Below are positions 6,949 to 16,302 of a DNA stretch of 42,533 nucleotides, piece by piece (within the stretch, counting starts at the first letter, position 1; each line of letters begins with the position of its first letter). The position numbers and the translations under genes were made by a program. The DNA comes from Treponema sp. (GTDB taxonomy: Bacteria; Spirochaetota; Spirochaetia; Treponematales; Treponemataceae), in assembly GCA_016286365.1 (NCBI GenBank), contig JAEESN010000020.1, forward strand, positions 1 to 42,533, written 5' to 3'. The notes below the pieces were generated by a model. The model did not search any database. It worked only from the letters and a program-made list of their open reading frames with translations, and was not told the origin of the DNA.

Positions 6949-8208
6949 TTATTTAGAGGACTTTTTTTTCTTTGAAAGGATATCGAAAAGTACAGCGGCA
7001 AGGAGGACTGTTCCCTTTACTACACGCTGCCAGTTCATATCAACACCAAGAATAGACATACCGTTGTTCAATACACCCATGAAGATAGCACCGACTACGG
7101 CTCCGGCTACAGTACCTGTTCCACCATAAGCAGAAGCACCACCGATGAAGCAGGAAGCAATAGCATCCATTTCGTAGTTAGTACCTGCTGTAGGCTGTGC
7201 AGAGTCAAGACGAGCAATTGTAACTAAAGCTGCAACTGCAGAGATGAATCCCATATTTGTGTAAGCAAAGAACATAACTTTTTTAGTATCTACACCAGAA
7301 AGGCGTGCTGCTTTTTCGTTACCACCGATAGCGTAAAGGTAGCGGCCTGGAACGGTGTTCTGTGTAAAGTATGAGTATGCTGCAACAATTACTGCAAGGA
7401 TTACGAGTACGATTGGGAAACCGCGGTCGCGTCCAAGGAACTGTCCTATGATAAGAAGTACTACAGAAAGACCAACAAGTTTTGCAATAAAGAATCCTGT
7501 AGAAGGTACAGTGTAATTCTTTCTTATCTTGTTTCTGCGTTTTACGATTTCTGTGATGATGAATGCAAGAACACAGAGAACTGTGATAACTGCAGTAATC
7601 ATAAGTGTGTATGCATCTACCCATGAACCGAATAAATCAATTTCGCCGAACTTTTCGGAAATAGCTTCGCTCGGATTAGGAATAAAGCTTTCGAAGAGTC
7701 TTAAGTATGGCTGTGGGAATGGAGCAATTGGCTGTCCGTTAAGGATGAGTGTTGCAGCACCACGCCATAAGAGCATTCCGGCTAATGTTGTAATAAACGG
7801 AGGAATGTGCAGATATGCGATTACAAAACCATGGAAGGCACCAATCAGTGTTCCGGTTATAAGACAAATCAGAATTGCTATTGCAATAAGGCCCGGTGTG
7901 TTCATCTTGCAGTTTACTACAAGAACGCCGGCTATAGCACCAACGAGAGCAACAACAGAACCAATAGACAAATCGATGTTACCACCGGTAAGAATACAAC
8001 AGAGCATACCGGTTGCAAGAATAGCTACGTAAGCATTCTGGCGGATAATGTTTGTGATATTTGCAGGTGCAAATAAAGATCCCTTATTAAAAACCCGAAT
8101 CAAAATTTCGAATAAGACCATTACACCAAAAAGAACGAACATCATGGTGTTGCCTTTCAAAATATTCAAAACGGAGCTTTTTGCAGACTTTAATTTTGTT
8201 TCTTCCAT
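6949..8208 (-). CDS. gguB: Sugar ABC transporter permease, GguB/MglC family
   Basis: A 419-residue inner-membrane protein of the BPD_transp_2 family with many hydrophobic segments, the first near residues 18-36 (NTMMFVLFGVMVLFEILI). Landmarks are the family-typical LTGGNIDLSIGSVVALVGAI, IPPFITTLAGMLLWRGAATL and, near the C-terminus, EMDAIASCFIGGASAYGGTG. These permeases form the sugar channel with an ABC ATPase and a ChvE/XylF/MglB-type binding protein. It begins 2 nt after the stop of the gguA ATPase gene, whose end contains the Shine-Dalgarno (TTAGGAG), so translation is coupled. At 419 aa it is the length of XylH/GguB rather than the shorter MglC. A strong terminator follows. Confidence 0.88.
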   Translation of the reverse strand: MEETKLKSAKSSVLNILKGNTMMFVLFGVMVLFEILIRVFNKGSLFAPANITNIIRQNAYVAILATGMLCCILTGGNIDLSIGSVVALVGAIAGVLVVNCKMNTPGLIAIAILICLITGTLIGAFHGFVIAYLHIPPFITTLAGMLLWRGAATLILNGQPIAPFPQPYLRLFESFIPNPSEAISEKFGEIDLFGSWVDAYTLMITAVITVLCVLAFIITEIVKRRNKIRKNYTVPSTGFFIAKLVGLSVVLLIIGQFLGRDRGFPIVLVILAVIVAAYSYFTQNTVPGRYLYAIGGNEKAARLSGVDTKKVMFFAYTNMGFISAVAALVTIARLDSAQPTAGTNYEMDAIASCFIGGASAYGGTGTVAGAVVGAIFMGVLNNGMSILGVDMNWQRVVKGTVLLAAVLFDILSKKKKSSK

Positions 8209-8210
8209 TT

Positions 8211-9758
8211 TTATTCTCCTAAGTTATCATTCTTTCCGGAATTAATAATTTCCGTCATAATTTTTTCCTGAGTTGCAGTTTTTCCATCCATTTCTGCAAT
8301 CATACGGCCTTCGTTCATAACATAGATTCTGTCGCACATACCAAGAATTTCAGGCATTTCCGAAGAAATCATGATTACAGATTTTCCCTCTGCGACCATA
8401 CGGTTGATGATGCAGTAGATTTCGTATTTTGCTCCAACATCAATACCTCTGGTTGGTTCATCAAGAATAAGGATATCAGGTTCTGCAAAGAGCCATTTTC
8501 CAAGAAGGACCTTCTGCATGTTACCGCCCGAAAGGTTTCCTACATCTTCCATAACCGATGAACATTTTGTGTGAATGTCTCTGGCCATGTCTTCCGAGTA
8601 TTTTCTCTCCTTATCGAAGTCTAAAATACCGTGCTTAGAAATTTTTTCGGGTTTTGCCGCAGTAGTATTTTTACAGATGGATTCGGTAAGAATAAGACCG
8701 TTTCCTTTTCTGTCTTCTGTTACATAGGCAAGTCCTGCTTTAATTGCAGATTTTACAGTAGGGAAGAAAACTTCTTTCCCGTTCATATATATATGTCCAC
8801 GGATGTTTGTACCATATGAATGTCCGAAGATACTCATAGAAAGTTCTGTACGGCCGGCACCCATAAGACCAGAAATACCAAGTACTTCACCACGGCGTAA
8901 ATTAAAGTTGATATTGTCGCAAACTTTAATTCCGTCAAAGATAGGGTGATCTACACACCAGTCTTTAACTTCGAAAATAACTTCGCCAACATGAGATTCT
9001 CGTTTAGGGAATCGGTCTGTTAAGCTTCGTCCTACCATGGCAGAGATGATGGCATCTTCTGAAAAGTTATCTTTCTTTTTATCTATAGTGCAGATTGAGC
9101 TACCATCACGGATAACGGTAATTTTGTCTGCTACATAAGAAACTTCATTCAATTTATGAGAAATGATGATAGAAGTCATTCCCTGTTTTTTAAATTCAAG
9201 AAGCAGGTCGAGTAAGTGTTTAGCTTCTGTATCATTTAAAGAAGCAGTAGGTTCATCAAGAATAAGAAGCCTTACGTTTTTTCCTAAAGCTTTTGCAATT
9301 TCAACCAGCTGCTGTTTTCCAACACCAATATCTTTTATTAATGTTTTAGATGAATCTTTAAGTCCAACCATATGTAAAAGCTCATCAGCCTTATCATAGG
9401 TTTCTGACCAGTTAATTTTTGCTTTAGTTCCTCTTTCATTTCCAAGGAACATGTTTTCTCCGATTGACAGAAGAGGAACAAGTGCTAATTCCTGGTGGAT
9501 GATTACAATACCTCTTGATTCGCTGTCTCGGATTGTCTGAAACTGACAGATTTTTCCGTCGTAAAGAATATCTCCTTCGTATGTTCCATATGGGTAAATA
9601 CCACTAAGAACGTTCATCAAGGTTGATTTTCCGGCACCGTTTTCACCACAGATTGCGTGAATTTCGCCTTGTTCTACCGTAAGATTAACGTTATCGAGCG
9701 CTTTTACACCAGGAAATACCTTGGTAATATTTTTCATTTCCAATAATGTTTTAGCCAT
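8211..9758 (-). CDS. gguA: Sugar ABC transporter ATPase with two ABC domains, GguA/MglA family
   Basis: A 515-residue double ABC ATPase. The N-terminal domain has Walker [13 protein letters not shown], signature [13 protein letters not shown] and Walker [14 protein letters not shown]. The C-terminal domain has the degenerate Walker [16 protein letters not shown] usual for this family, signature [15 protein letters not shown] and Walker [15 protein letters not shown]. It supplies energy for import of a monosaccharide. The name GguA follows from the ChvE-like binding protein upstream and the permease downstream; MmsA, XylG or AraG would be alternative labels. An intrinsic terminator lies between it and the binding-protein gene, so its transcript level is probably lower than that of the binding protein. 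Confidence 0.9.
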   Translation of the reverse strand: MAKTLLEMKNITKVFPGVKALDNVNLTVEQGEIHAICGENGAGKSTLMNVLSGIYPYGTYEGDILYDGKICQFQTIRDSESRGIVIIHQELALVPLLSIGENMFLGNERGTKAKINWSETYDKADELLHMVGLKDSSKTLIKDIGVGKQQLVEIAKALGKNVRLLILDEPTASLNDTEAKHLLDLLLEFKKQGMTSIIISHKLNEVSYVADKITVIRDGSSICTIDKKKDNFSEDAIISAMVGRSLTDRFPKRESHVGEVIFEVKDWCVDHPIFDGIKVCDNINFNLRRGEVLGISGLMGAGRTELSMSIFGHSYGTNIRGHIYMNGKEVFFPTVKSAIKAGLAYVTEDRKGNGLILTESICKNTTAAKPEKISKHGILDFDKERKYSEDMARDIHTKCSSVMEDVGNLSGGNMQKVLLGKWLFAEPDILILDEPTRGIDVGAKYEIYCIINRMVAEGKSVIMISSEMPEILGMCDRIYVMNEGRMIAEMDGKTATQEKIMTEIINSGKNDNLGE

Positions 9759-9790
9759 TGGAACCCCTCTTTCTAAAAGAAAAATGATTA

Positions 9791-9826
9791 AAAAAAGAGC
9801 CTGACTCCAAATTGAATCAGGCTCTT
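9791..9826 (-). terminator. Intergenic terminator/attenuator between chvE and gguA
   Basis: AAGAGCCTGA at 9795-9804 pairs with TCAGGCTCTT at 9817-9826 across a 12-nt loop. On the minus strand the stem runs directly into T-rich sequence. Located inside an otherwise contiguous transporter operon, it probably lets most transcripts stop after the binding protein and some read on into gguA-gguB. Confidence 0.88.
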
Positions 9827-9839
9827 ATTATTTTTCAGC

Positions 9840-10907
9840 CTATTTCAAGTCTGCTTCTGTGTAGTATCCAGAATCAAGTAACAATTCTTTGTAGTTGTCG
9901 ATAGATCCGTAAACTGGTTCACAAAGGAATGAAGGAATGATTCCTGTTCCGTTGTTGTATGTTGTTGTATCATTTACAGGAGCATCTTTACCCTGCATGA
10001 TAGCGTCTACCATTTTTACAGTCTGTGCAGCAAGTGTACGTGTATCTTTGAAGATAGACATAGCCTGAGTTCCCTTAATCATGTTCTTTACAGAAACTTT
10101 ATCACAGTCCTGGCCAGTGATGAGTGGGAAGTTAGAAGCATCGTATCCAGCCTGTACAAGAGCGTTTGTAATACCGTTTGCACAAGAGTCGTTTGAAGAG
10201 TAAACAGCATCAAGTTTTGTTCCTTTTGGACCATAACCATTAGATGTGATGAGGTTTTCCATTCTCTTCTGAGCTTCTTCTGTAGACCAGTTCAATGTAG
10301 CACACTGATCTCTTGAAGTCTGTCCTGAACGACATACGATTACACCTGAATCAAGGTAAGGTTTAAGAACATCCATAGCTCCTCCGAAGAAGAAGTTGAT
10401 GTTGTTGTCACCTGGGTCACCTGTGAAGAATTCCATGTAAGCTGGATCATCTTTTGAACGATTCTTGAGGTTCAATTTGTCTACAAGGTATTCACCCTGG
10501 ATTGTACCTACTTTGTAGTTATCGAATGTTGCATAGTAAGTAACAGCCTTTGTGTTCATGATAAGGCGGTCATAAGCGATTACATCAATCTTCTTTTTTC
10601 TAGCCTGTTCAAGAACGTTTGTAAGAGCGTTACCATCGATAGATGCGATTACGAGTACTTTACATCCGCTTGTAATCATGTTTTCAAGCTGTGATACCTG
10701 TGTTGGGATATCGTTAGCAGCATACTGTAAGTCTACTGTGTAACCAGCTTTTTCGAGCTGAGCTTTCATGTTAGCTCCGTCCTGATTCCAGCGCTGTAAG
10801 TCCTTTGTAGGCATAGATACACCTACTTTTGTAGAAGAACTTTTTCCACCGCAGCTTACTAAACTTAAAGCAAGTGCAGCTAAAACAACTGTTAAAAGTT
10901 TTTTCAT
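9840..10907 (-). CDS. chvE: ChvE-like multiple-sugar-binding lipoprotein
   Basis: A 355-residue type-1 periplasmic binding protein. The signal peptide ends in LVSC with Cys19, a clean lipobox. The mature part follows Agrobacterium ChvE closely as I recall that sequence: GVSMPTKDLQRWNQDG, VDLQYAANDIPTQVSQLENM, KVLVIASIDGNALTNVL, VIAYDRLIMNT, YYATFDNYKVG, and the C-terminal SGYYTEADLK. ChvE binds aldoses such as glucose, galactose, xylose and arabinose and feeds the GguAB permease; in Agrobacterium it also interacts with a sensor kinase. The start has a strong Shine-Dalgarno (AAGGAG). It is the first gene of the transporter operon, divergent from clpS, and a hairpin terminator follows at once. 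Confidence 0.9.
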   Translation of the reverse strand: MKKLLTVVLAALALSLVSCGGKSSSTKVGVSMPTKDLQRWNQDGANMKAQLEKAGYTVDLQYAANDIPTQVSQLENMITSGCKVLVIASIDGNALTNVLEQARKKKIDVIAYDRLIMNTKAVTYYATFDNYKVGTIQGEYLVDKLNLKNRSKDDPAYMEFFTGDPGDNNINFFFGGAMDVLKPYLDSGVIVCRSGQTSRDQCATLNWSTEEAQKRMENLITSNGYGPKGTKLDAVYSSNDSCANGITNALVQAGYDASNFPLITGQDCDKVSVKNMIKGTQAMSIFKDTRTLAAQTVKMVDAIMQGKDAPVNDTTTYNNGTGIIPSFLCEPVYGSIDNYKELLLDSGYYTEADLK

Positions 10908-10959
10908 TTGTAAAACTCCTTTTTTTTGGTTATGAGGATTTATAATCCCCTTTATGTAA

Positions 10960-10965
10960 ATTATA
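10960..10965 (-). promoter_or_regulatory. chvE: Candidate -10 element of the chvE operon
   Basis: A consensus TATAAT on the minus strand lies about 53 nt upstream of the chvE start. No good -35 sits 17 bp before it (TTATAT), which would fit a promoter needing an activator. The intergenic stretch 10908-11154 otherwise holds AT-rich runs and the clpS promoter. Confidence 0.45.
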
Positions 10966-11118
10966 AGGTTAATCGTTTTTTTATATAAAAATTTATCTTA
11001 CTTTTTTTGCTATTTTCTGTTATTTTTCCGAATTTTAAGGTCTCTGGAGCTCCTCTGATTAGTATTTTTTTGTCATAAAAAAAGTGCTAAATTTAGACCC
11101 CTGATTTTTAATAATATG

Positions 11119-11147
11119 TTGGAAACATCGGGAATTTGTGGTATATT
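11119..11147 (+). promoter_or_regulatory. clpS: Promoter of clpS-clpA (leaderless geometry)
   Basis: TTGGAA (11119-11124), a 17-bp spacer and TATATT (11142-11147), preceded by TGG as an extended -10. The -10 ends 7 nt before the ATG at 11155. The placement argues against the longer in-frame start at 11116, which would lie upstream of the promoter. Confidence 0.6.
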
Positions 11148-11154
11148 TAAACTT

Positions 11155-11466
11155 ATGAGTGAAAACATGGAGCCGTACACAAATCTTAACAGCGGTATGG
11201 CGGAGAATACGACAATAGAACTTCCTCCAGAGCGCAATGTAGTTTTTTATAACGATGACTACACCACAATGGAATTTGTTGTGGATGTTCTTTGTTCTGT
11301 TTTTAATTACTCAAAAGAAGAATCAGAACAGCTTATGAGAACTGTTCATGAGCTTGGCTCTGCTGTTGTTGGAACTTACACATACGATATCGCCGTTTCA
11401 AGAGTTATTTTAACAAGAAGTATTGCAAAGAAGAACGGATTTCCACTGAGGGTAGAAGTTGAGTAA
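11155..11466 (+). CDS. clpS: ClpS, adaptor of the ClpAP protease
   Basis: A ~103-residue protein with a flexible N-terminus and the ClpS fold: VVFYNDDYTTMEFVVDVLCS contains the NDDYTxMEFV segment that forms the N-degron pocket, followed by AVVGTYTYDIAVSRV. ClpS delivers proteins with N-terminal Phe, Leu, Trp or Tyr to ClpA. The open frame extends back to 11116, but ATG 11155 lies 7 nt after an extended -10 element and is taken as the start of a leaderless message; ATG 11167 and 11197 are alternatives. It overlaps the start of clpA by 8 nt, the usual clpS-clpA partnership. Confidence 0.92.
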   Translation: MSENMEPYTNLNSGMAENTTIELPPERNVVFYNDDYTTMEFVVDVLCSVFNYSKEESEQLMRTVHELGSAVVGTYTYDIAVSRVILTRSIAKKNGFPLRVEVE

Positions 11467-13819
11467 TACTGAACAGAGCCCTAAAGGAAACGTAAGGCAG
11501 ATGAAGGTGAGCCCCATGCTCACTAAAATCTTAAACGAATCCTTCAACGAGGCGAAAAATGCACATCACGAATTTTTCACTCCGGAGCATGTCTTAAAAG
11601 TTGCCCTTCAGAACGATTTTGTAAATCATCTTCTTTTAGAATGCGGAAGCGATAACGATGCCCTGCGTTCAAATCTTTCTGATTTTCTTTCTACAAAAGT
11701 TCCCTGCATAAGCGAAGAAGCAAATCCCGAATTCATTAAAAATCCGATGGAATCTGCGGGCTTTCAGGCCATTATGAACAGGGCGGTTTTTCACTGCGTT
11801 TCCAGTGAATCAGATATGATAGACATTACAGACGTCCTTGTGAGCATGTTCGAAGAAAAACGAAATTACTGTTCTTATTACATGCGCTCAAGCGGTCTGG
11901 ACAGATATAAACTTTTAGAAGTAATCACAAGAATCAAGGGTGTTCACGGAAGTCAGAAAAAAAATGCAACTCAGACTCCGCCACCTGGGATGGAAGGTCT
12001 TACAACAAACAATTCAGGCGGATTAAACCGCTTTGCAGTAGATCTTACAAAAATGGCGAGCGAAAATCTTTTTGATGATTTAATCGGCCGCCAGGAAGAA
12101 ATTGAACGAACAATCCAGATTCTCTGCAGGCGCACAAAGAATAATCCTCTTCACGTAGGAGATGCCGGAGTAGGAAAGACAGCCATAACATACGGTCTTG
12201 CAAAACGAATTGTAGACGGCAAAGTTCCTCAGGCTCTTAAGGGCTACACAATCTACAGCCTTGATTTAGGACTTCTTCTTGCCGGTTCAAAATTCCGCGG
12301 TGACTTTGAAGAAAGACTCCATTCTGTAATCGATGAGTTAAAAGAAAAGAAAAAGGCAATCTTATTTATAGACGAAATCCACATGCTCATGGGAGCGGGA
12401 ACAAACGGAAGCTCGCAGATGGATGCGGCTAACCTTTTAAAACCTGTTCTTGCTACGGGCGAAGTAAAATTTATAGGATCTACAACATTCGAAGAATATG
12501 CGGCTCATTTTGAAAAAGACAGGGCGCTTTCAAGACGTTTCCAGAAAATCGATATAAACGAGCCTACAAGAGAAGAAACTGTAAAAATACTTCAGGGGCT
12601 TCAGAAAAAATACGAAGATTTCCATCACGTAAAATATTCACATTCTTCAATAGAAGATGCAGTTGATTATTCCATTCAGTATCTGCCGGACAGACGCCTT
12701 CCCGATAAGGCAATCGATATAATGGACGAAGCGGGAGCATATCTTTTTATTTCAAAAACAGGCGGATTCGACGGGCTTTCAAAATCAAAAGTCCTTGTTG
12801 CATCTCCTTCTAGGGCAGCAATTCCGACTGTTACATCATCAGTTATAAAAACTGTTGTTTCTAAAATGGCAAAGGTTCCGCTCGATGTGGTTGAATCAGA
12901 CGAAAAAGAAAGCCTTAGGAATATTGAACCATTCTTACAGAAAGAAATATTCGGTCAGGACAGGGCAATCTCCATGCTTGCAAAAGCAGTTAAGAGAAGC
13001 AGAGCCGGATTCAGAAATCCTGATAAGCCCGAAGCATGTTATCTTTTTGTTGGTCCGACAGGCTGTGGAAAAACAGAACTTGCAAAAGCGCTTGCAAAAT
13101 TATTAAAAGAACCTCTTCTTCGTTACGATATGAGTGAGTATCAGGAAAAGCATTCTGTAAGCCGTTTAGTCGGTTCTCCTCCGGGCTACGTTGGTTTTGA
13201 AGAAGGCGGCCAGCTTACAAAGGATGTGCGAAAAAATCCAAACGCTGTCATCCTCTTTGACGAAATTGAAAAGGCACACGAAGATATATATAACATTTTA
13301 CTTCAGGTAATGGATTACGGTATCCTTACAGATAATCAGGGAAGAAAATCTGACTTCCGTTCCTGCATGATTATCATGACAAGTAATGCAGGTGCGCGCG
13401 ATATGGAAAAACCCGGCATAGGCTTTGGAACAGACAGCGCTGATTCTTCGGAAGCAATTTTGAACGAAGCTGTAAATAAAGAATTCTCTCCTGAATTCCG
13501 TAACCGCCTTGATTCAGTCATTCCGTTTAATCATCTTACAAGGGAAGTTGTTCGTCTTGTTGCATGCAAGGAAGTTTCTAAGCTTGCCCAGAGGATGAAG
13601 AATAAAAAGGTAGAACTTACGGTTACAGATTCGTGCATAGATTATCTTACAGAAGAAGGTTTCTCTAAAGAGTTTGGAGCAAGAAATATGAGCCGCACGG
13701 TAGAAGATCTTCTTGCAAATGCCCTTGTTGATGAGGTTCTGTTTGGAAGTCTTGAAAAAGGCGGAAAGGTAAAAGCAGATTATAAAAACGGAAAAATTAA
13801 GTTTACCTATGATAAGTAA
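11459..13819 (+). CDS. clpA: ClpA, AAA+ unfoldase of the ClpAP protease
   Basis: A 786-residue two-ring AAA+ protein. The N-domain (ESFNEAKNAHHEFFTPEHVL) is followed by D1 with Walker A GDAGVGKT near 235 and FIDEIHML near 303, then D2 with GPTGCGKT near 531 and VILFDEIEKAH near 597. There is no ClpB-type coiled-coil insert. GIGFGTD near 653 supplies the IGF-type loop that docks on ClpP; most ClpA proteins have IGL. It unfolds substrates and feeds them to ClpP, which is not in the window. The chosen start is TTG at 11459, overlapping clpS and preceded by GAGGG; ATG 11501 is an alternative. Its last codons overlap the start of a sugar-sensor gene. Confidence 0.94.
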   Translation: MSNTEQSPKGNVRQMKVSPMLTKILNESFNEAKNAHHEFFTPEHVLKVALQNDFVNHLLLECGSDNDALRSNLSDFLSTKVPCISEEANPEFIKNPMESAGFQAIMNRAVFHCVSSESDMIDITDVLVSMFEEKRNYCSYYMRSSGLDRYKLLEVITRIKGVHGSQKKNATQTPPPGMEGLTTNNSGGLNRFAVDLTKMASENLFDDLIGRQEEIERTIQILCRRTKNNPLHVGDAGVGKTAITYGLAKRIVDGKVPQALKGYTIYSLDLGLLLAGSKFRGDFEERLHSVIDELKEKKKAILFIDEIHMLMGAGTNGSSQMDAANLLKPVLATGEVKFIGSTTFEEYAAHFEKDRALSRRFQKIDINEPTREETVKILQGLQKKYEDFHHVKYSHSSIEDAVDYSIQYLPDRRLPDKAIDIMDEAGAYLFISKTGGFDGLSKSKVLVASPSRAAIPTVTSSVIKTVVSKMAKVPLDVVESDEKESLRNIEPFLQKEIFGQDRAISMLAKAVKRSRAGFRNPDKPEACYLFVGPTGCGKTELAKALAKLLKEPLLRYDMSEYQEKHSVSRLVGSPPGYVGFEEGGQLTKDVRKNPNAVILFDEIEKAHEDIYNILLQVMDYGILTDNQGRKSDFRSCMIIMTSNAGARDMEKPGIGFGTDSADSSEAILNEAVNKEFSPEFRNRLDSVIPFNHLTREVVRLVACKEVSKLAQRMKNKKVELTVTDSCIDYLTEEGFSKEFGARNMSRTVEDLLANALVDEVLFGSLEKGGKVKADYKNGKIKFTYDK

Positions 13820-14786
13820 AAAAAATAAGGTATATATTTTAAGCTCTGTTGTTTTTATATTTCTTATCCTCTGCTGCATTTTCTTTTTTGTATTTATAGA
13901 AAAATCATTTTCCACATCGAATAAATCTGAATTGGAAGAAGACACAAGTAATACAAAACACCTTGTGATGATAGGACGCTACGAAAACGAAGCCTTTTTA
14001 AAAAAAATCTACGAAGGTGCTTTGAACTGGAAAAAGGATTTTGACTTTGAGCTCGACTTTTATGTTCCAAAATCACAGGCCGAAGAGGTGTCGCTCCAGA
14101 ATCTTTTTGATTATGCTTCTTTTGTGAATGCAGACGGAATCATCGCATATATAGATTCAACAGATGAAAAAATTACAGTAAAGGAAGACGTAGACCGTAA
14201 TCAGATACCGCTTATTACGACGGGAGTTTATAATCCGGATATGCAGCAGGTGTCTTACATCGGTTACAGTTACTGGGAACTTGGAAAAAAAATCTCGGAC
14301 GAAGCGTGTTCACTTTTGCCCGAAGGCGGTCAGATTTATCTTTTAAAAAAGGATGATTCTTATTCATTAAACTTTGCAAACTTTATAAACAGCTTTGAAA
14401 ATGCAATGGAAAATCACAAGAATATTTCCTACAAAATAGTTGATGACCTTGAGTACAGAGACCTTGTTTTTCAGAGTCAGAAGGAAAGTGGAATTAAAAA
14501 TCTTATCATCAGCCTTTCCGAAGAAGATACTACCCGGATTGCACAGAAAATGCTCGAAAACAGTTTTGACAATTCAAAAGACTTCTGGATTATCGGATTT
14601 GGTGCAAACGAAGCATGCCAGCTTTATCTGAATAACGGTGTTGTTTATGAACTCATCTCTCTGGACGGAGAAAAAATCGGGGAACTTTTAATCAAGGAAT
14701 TTTTTGAATATTTTAACAGCGGATATGCAAACAGTTATATTGCGGCAGACGTAAGCATTAAGAGGAGTTCTGATGAAAATAGATAA
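13809..14786 (+). CDS. Membrane-anchored periplasmic-binding-domain protein, sensor partner
   Basis: A 325-residue protein with one N-terminal membrane segment (VYILSSVVFIFLILCCIFFFVF) and a type-1 periplasmic binding fold (LVMIGRYENEAFLKKIYEGA, NADGIIAYIDSTDE, NQIPLITTGVY, GYSYWELGKKISDEA). There is no lipobox, so it is tethered to the inner membrane. It precedes a LytS/YesM-type kinase, overlapping it by 14 nt. This matches the arrangement of XylFII-LytS-type sensors, in which a binding protein presents sugar to the kinase; ligand is unknown. The start lies 11 nt inside the end of clpA and lacks a clear Shine-Dalgarno, implying translation coupled to clpA. It could instead be a diverged transporter binding protein, but no permease is adjacent. 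Confidence 0.75.
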   Translation: MISKKNKVYILSSVVFIFLILCCIFFFVFIEKSFSTSNKSELEEDTSNTKHLVMIGRYENEAFLKKIYEGALNWKKDFDFELDFYVPKSQAEEVSLQNLFDYASFVNADGIIAYIDSTDEKITVKEDVDRNQIPLITTGVYNPDMQQVSYIGYSYWELGKKISDEACSLLPEGGQIYLLKKDDSYSLNFANFINSFENAMENHKNISYKIVDDLEYRDLVFQSQKESGIKNLIISLSEEDTTRIAQKMLENSFDNSKDFWIIGFGANEACQLYLNNGVVYELISLDGEKIGELLIKEFFEYFNSGYANSYIAADVSIKRSSDENR

Positions 14787-16302
14787 AAAATACATCAGAC
14801 ATTTTAAAAGCTTACGGGGCCGAATCATGAGCTCGGTATTGATTTCTCTTTCTGTCATGCTGGTTCTTCTTGTTTTTGCAATGCGCATGAACACACACGT
14901 TATAAACACACTTGGCGATGTCTATCAGTCGAATACGGAATTGAACGACTTTTCGCAGGCACTCGCAGAAACAGAAAAATCGATGGAGATTTATATTGCT
15001 TACCACACCTTCGAAAGTATCGACTCATTTTATACGGCCAGAACAAAGATGGAAAAATTTATGGATAAGCTTCGTAAGGAGCCGTCGGCAACGGAAGTTT
15101 TTCAGAAGGAATACATTGTTTATGAGCTTTCCAGGAGTTTCATTTTTTACAGCAATAAATCCATAAACGCAAGACGTGCAAACAATATGAGCGAAGTTCA
15201 GACAAGCTATGAATGCACCACAAGCTGTTACAATCTTTTACTTTCAGAAATTCTTGAATTGAACAGACTTTTGCTCCAGCGAAACGGAAAAAACTATATC
15301 GCCAGTAAGGAAAAAATTTCTTTTACAACAAGGATTATTTTTATCATCTTTATAGCCTTTTCGTTCCTGCTTTTCTTTGTTCTTTACTTTATGATTACAA
15401 ACCTTACAAAACCGCTTGTAGAAATTTCCGATGTTGCATACAGGGTTTCTGTCCGCGATTTTGATGTTCCCCTTTTTAATAACGACACTGATGATGAAAT
15501 TGGAAATATATGCCGCGCTTTTGACAGAATGATCGTAAGCATCCGCGAATATATAGATACTATCTGGGAGCAGGCACGTACAGAGAATGCTTTAAAAGAA
15601 AAAGAGATGGAAATGCAGGCCCTCTATACCGATGCGCAGTTAAGGGCTCTTCAGAATCAGATTAATCCGCACTTTCTGTTTAATACGCTGAATACGGGAG
15701 CCCAGCTTTCCATGCTCGAGGGGGCCGACAAAACCTGTAGTTTTCTGGAGCAGGTTGCAGACTTCTTTAGATACAATATCCAGAGACAGGATAAATTTGT
15801 TACAGTAGATCAGGAGCTTGGCCTTGTAGATAATTACGTTTACATCATGAAGGTGCGTTTTGGAAACCGTCTTGAATTTATTAAAGACATTCCGGCCTAT
15901 ACTTTTAAAGAGCTTATCCCTGTGATGACTCTTCAGCCACTGGTAGAAAACTGCATCAAGCACGGCTTAAAAAACGAAAAGGGAAAAGTAATTTTAAAGA
16001 TTGAGTTATCTGAAAAACATATTATCATTTCTGTAGCGGATAATGGTAACGGAATGAGTGATGAAATTAAAGAAGCCGTTTTTAATGCGGTAGAAAATGG
16101 AATCACAAAATTGCCCGATGCCGTCCAGAAGCTTACGGAAAAATCTCTGGAAGATGAGTCTGGTAAAAATGGTGGAACAGGTTTAATAAACGTTTTCCTC
16201 CGTTTGAAGATGACTTATCAGGGTAAAGATATTTTTGATATTGTTTCGGGAGAGGAAGGCAAAGGAACTAAATTTATAATCAGGATACCGCGCGATGTAT
16301 AA
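14773..16302 (+). CDS. LytS/YesM-type sensor histidine kinase
   Basis: A 509-residue kinase. TM1 lies at ~16-37, an extracytoplasmic helical sensor region at ~38-180, TM2 at ~186-210 (IIFIIFIAFSFLLFFVLYF), a HAMP linker to ~265, then the His_kinase domain with QINPHFLFNTLNT (phospho-acceptor His near 299). The ATPase part has N-box VENCIKHGL, DNGNGM and GGTGLINVFLRL. Kinases of this family pair with AraC-type YesN regulators and often sense sugars through a separate binding protein, here probably the preceding membrane-anchored protein. A good Shine-Dalgarno (AGAGGAG) precedes the start, which overlaps the upstream gene by 14 nt and the regulator gene by 8 nt at its end. Confidence 0.92.
   Translation: MKIDKKYIRHFKSLRGRIMSSVLISLSVMLVLLVFAMRMNTHVINTLGDVYQSNTELNDFSQALAETEKSMEIYIAYHTFESIDSFYTARTKMEKFMDKLRKEPSATEVFQKEYIVYELSRSFIFYSNKSINARRANNMSEVQTSYECTTSCYNLLLSEILELNRLLLQRNGKNYIASKEKISFTTRIIFIIFIAFSFLLFFVLYFMITNLTKPLVEISDVAYRVSVRDFDVPLFNNDTDDEIGNICRAFDRMIVSIREYIDTIWEQARTENALKEKEMEMQALYTDAQLRALQNQINPHFLFNTLNTGAQLSMLEGADKTCSFLEQVADFFRYNIQRQDKFVTVDQELGLVDNYVYIMKVRFGNRLEFIKDIPAYTFKELIPVMTLQPLVENCIKHGLKNEKGKVILKIELSEKHIIISVADNGNGMSDEIKEAVFNAVENGITKLPDAVQKLTEKSLEDESGKNGGTGLINVFLRLKMTYQGKDIFDIVSGEEGKGTKFIIRIPRDV

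Noticed and set aside
7529..8032. Plus-strand frame of 167 codons opposite the permease gene
   Set aside because: It is fully antisense to a clear transport permease, has no Shine-Dalgarno and an uncharacteristic composition.
13514..13945. Minus-strand frame of 143 codons across the clpA/sensor junction
   Set aside because: Antisense to conserved ClpA sequence; Lys/Phe/Ile-rich shadow with no start signal.
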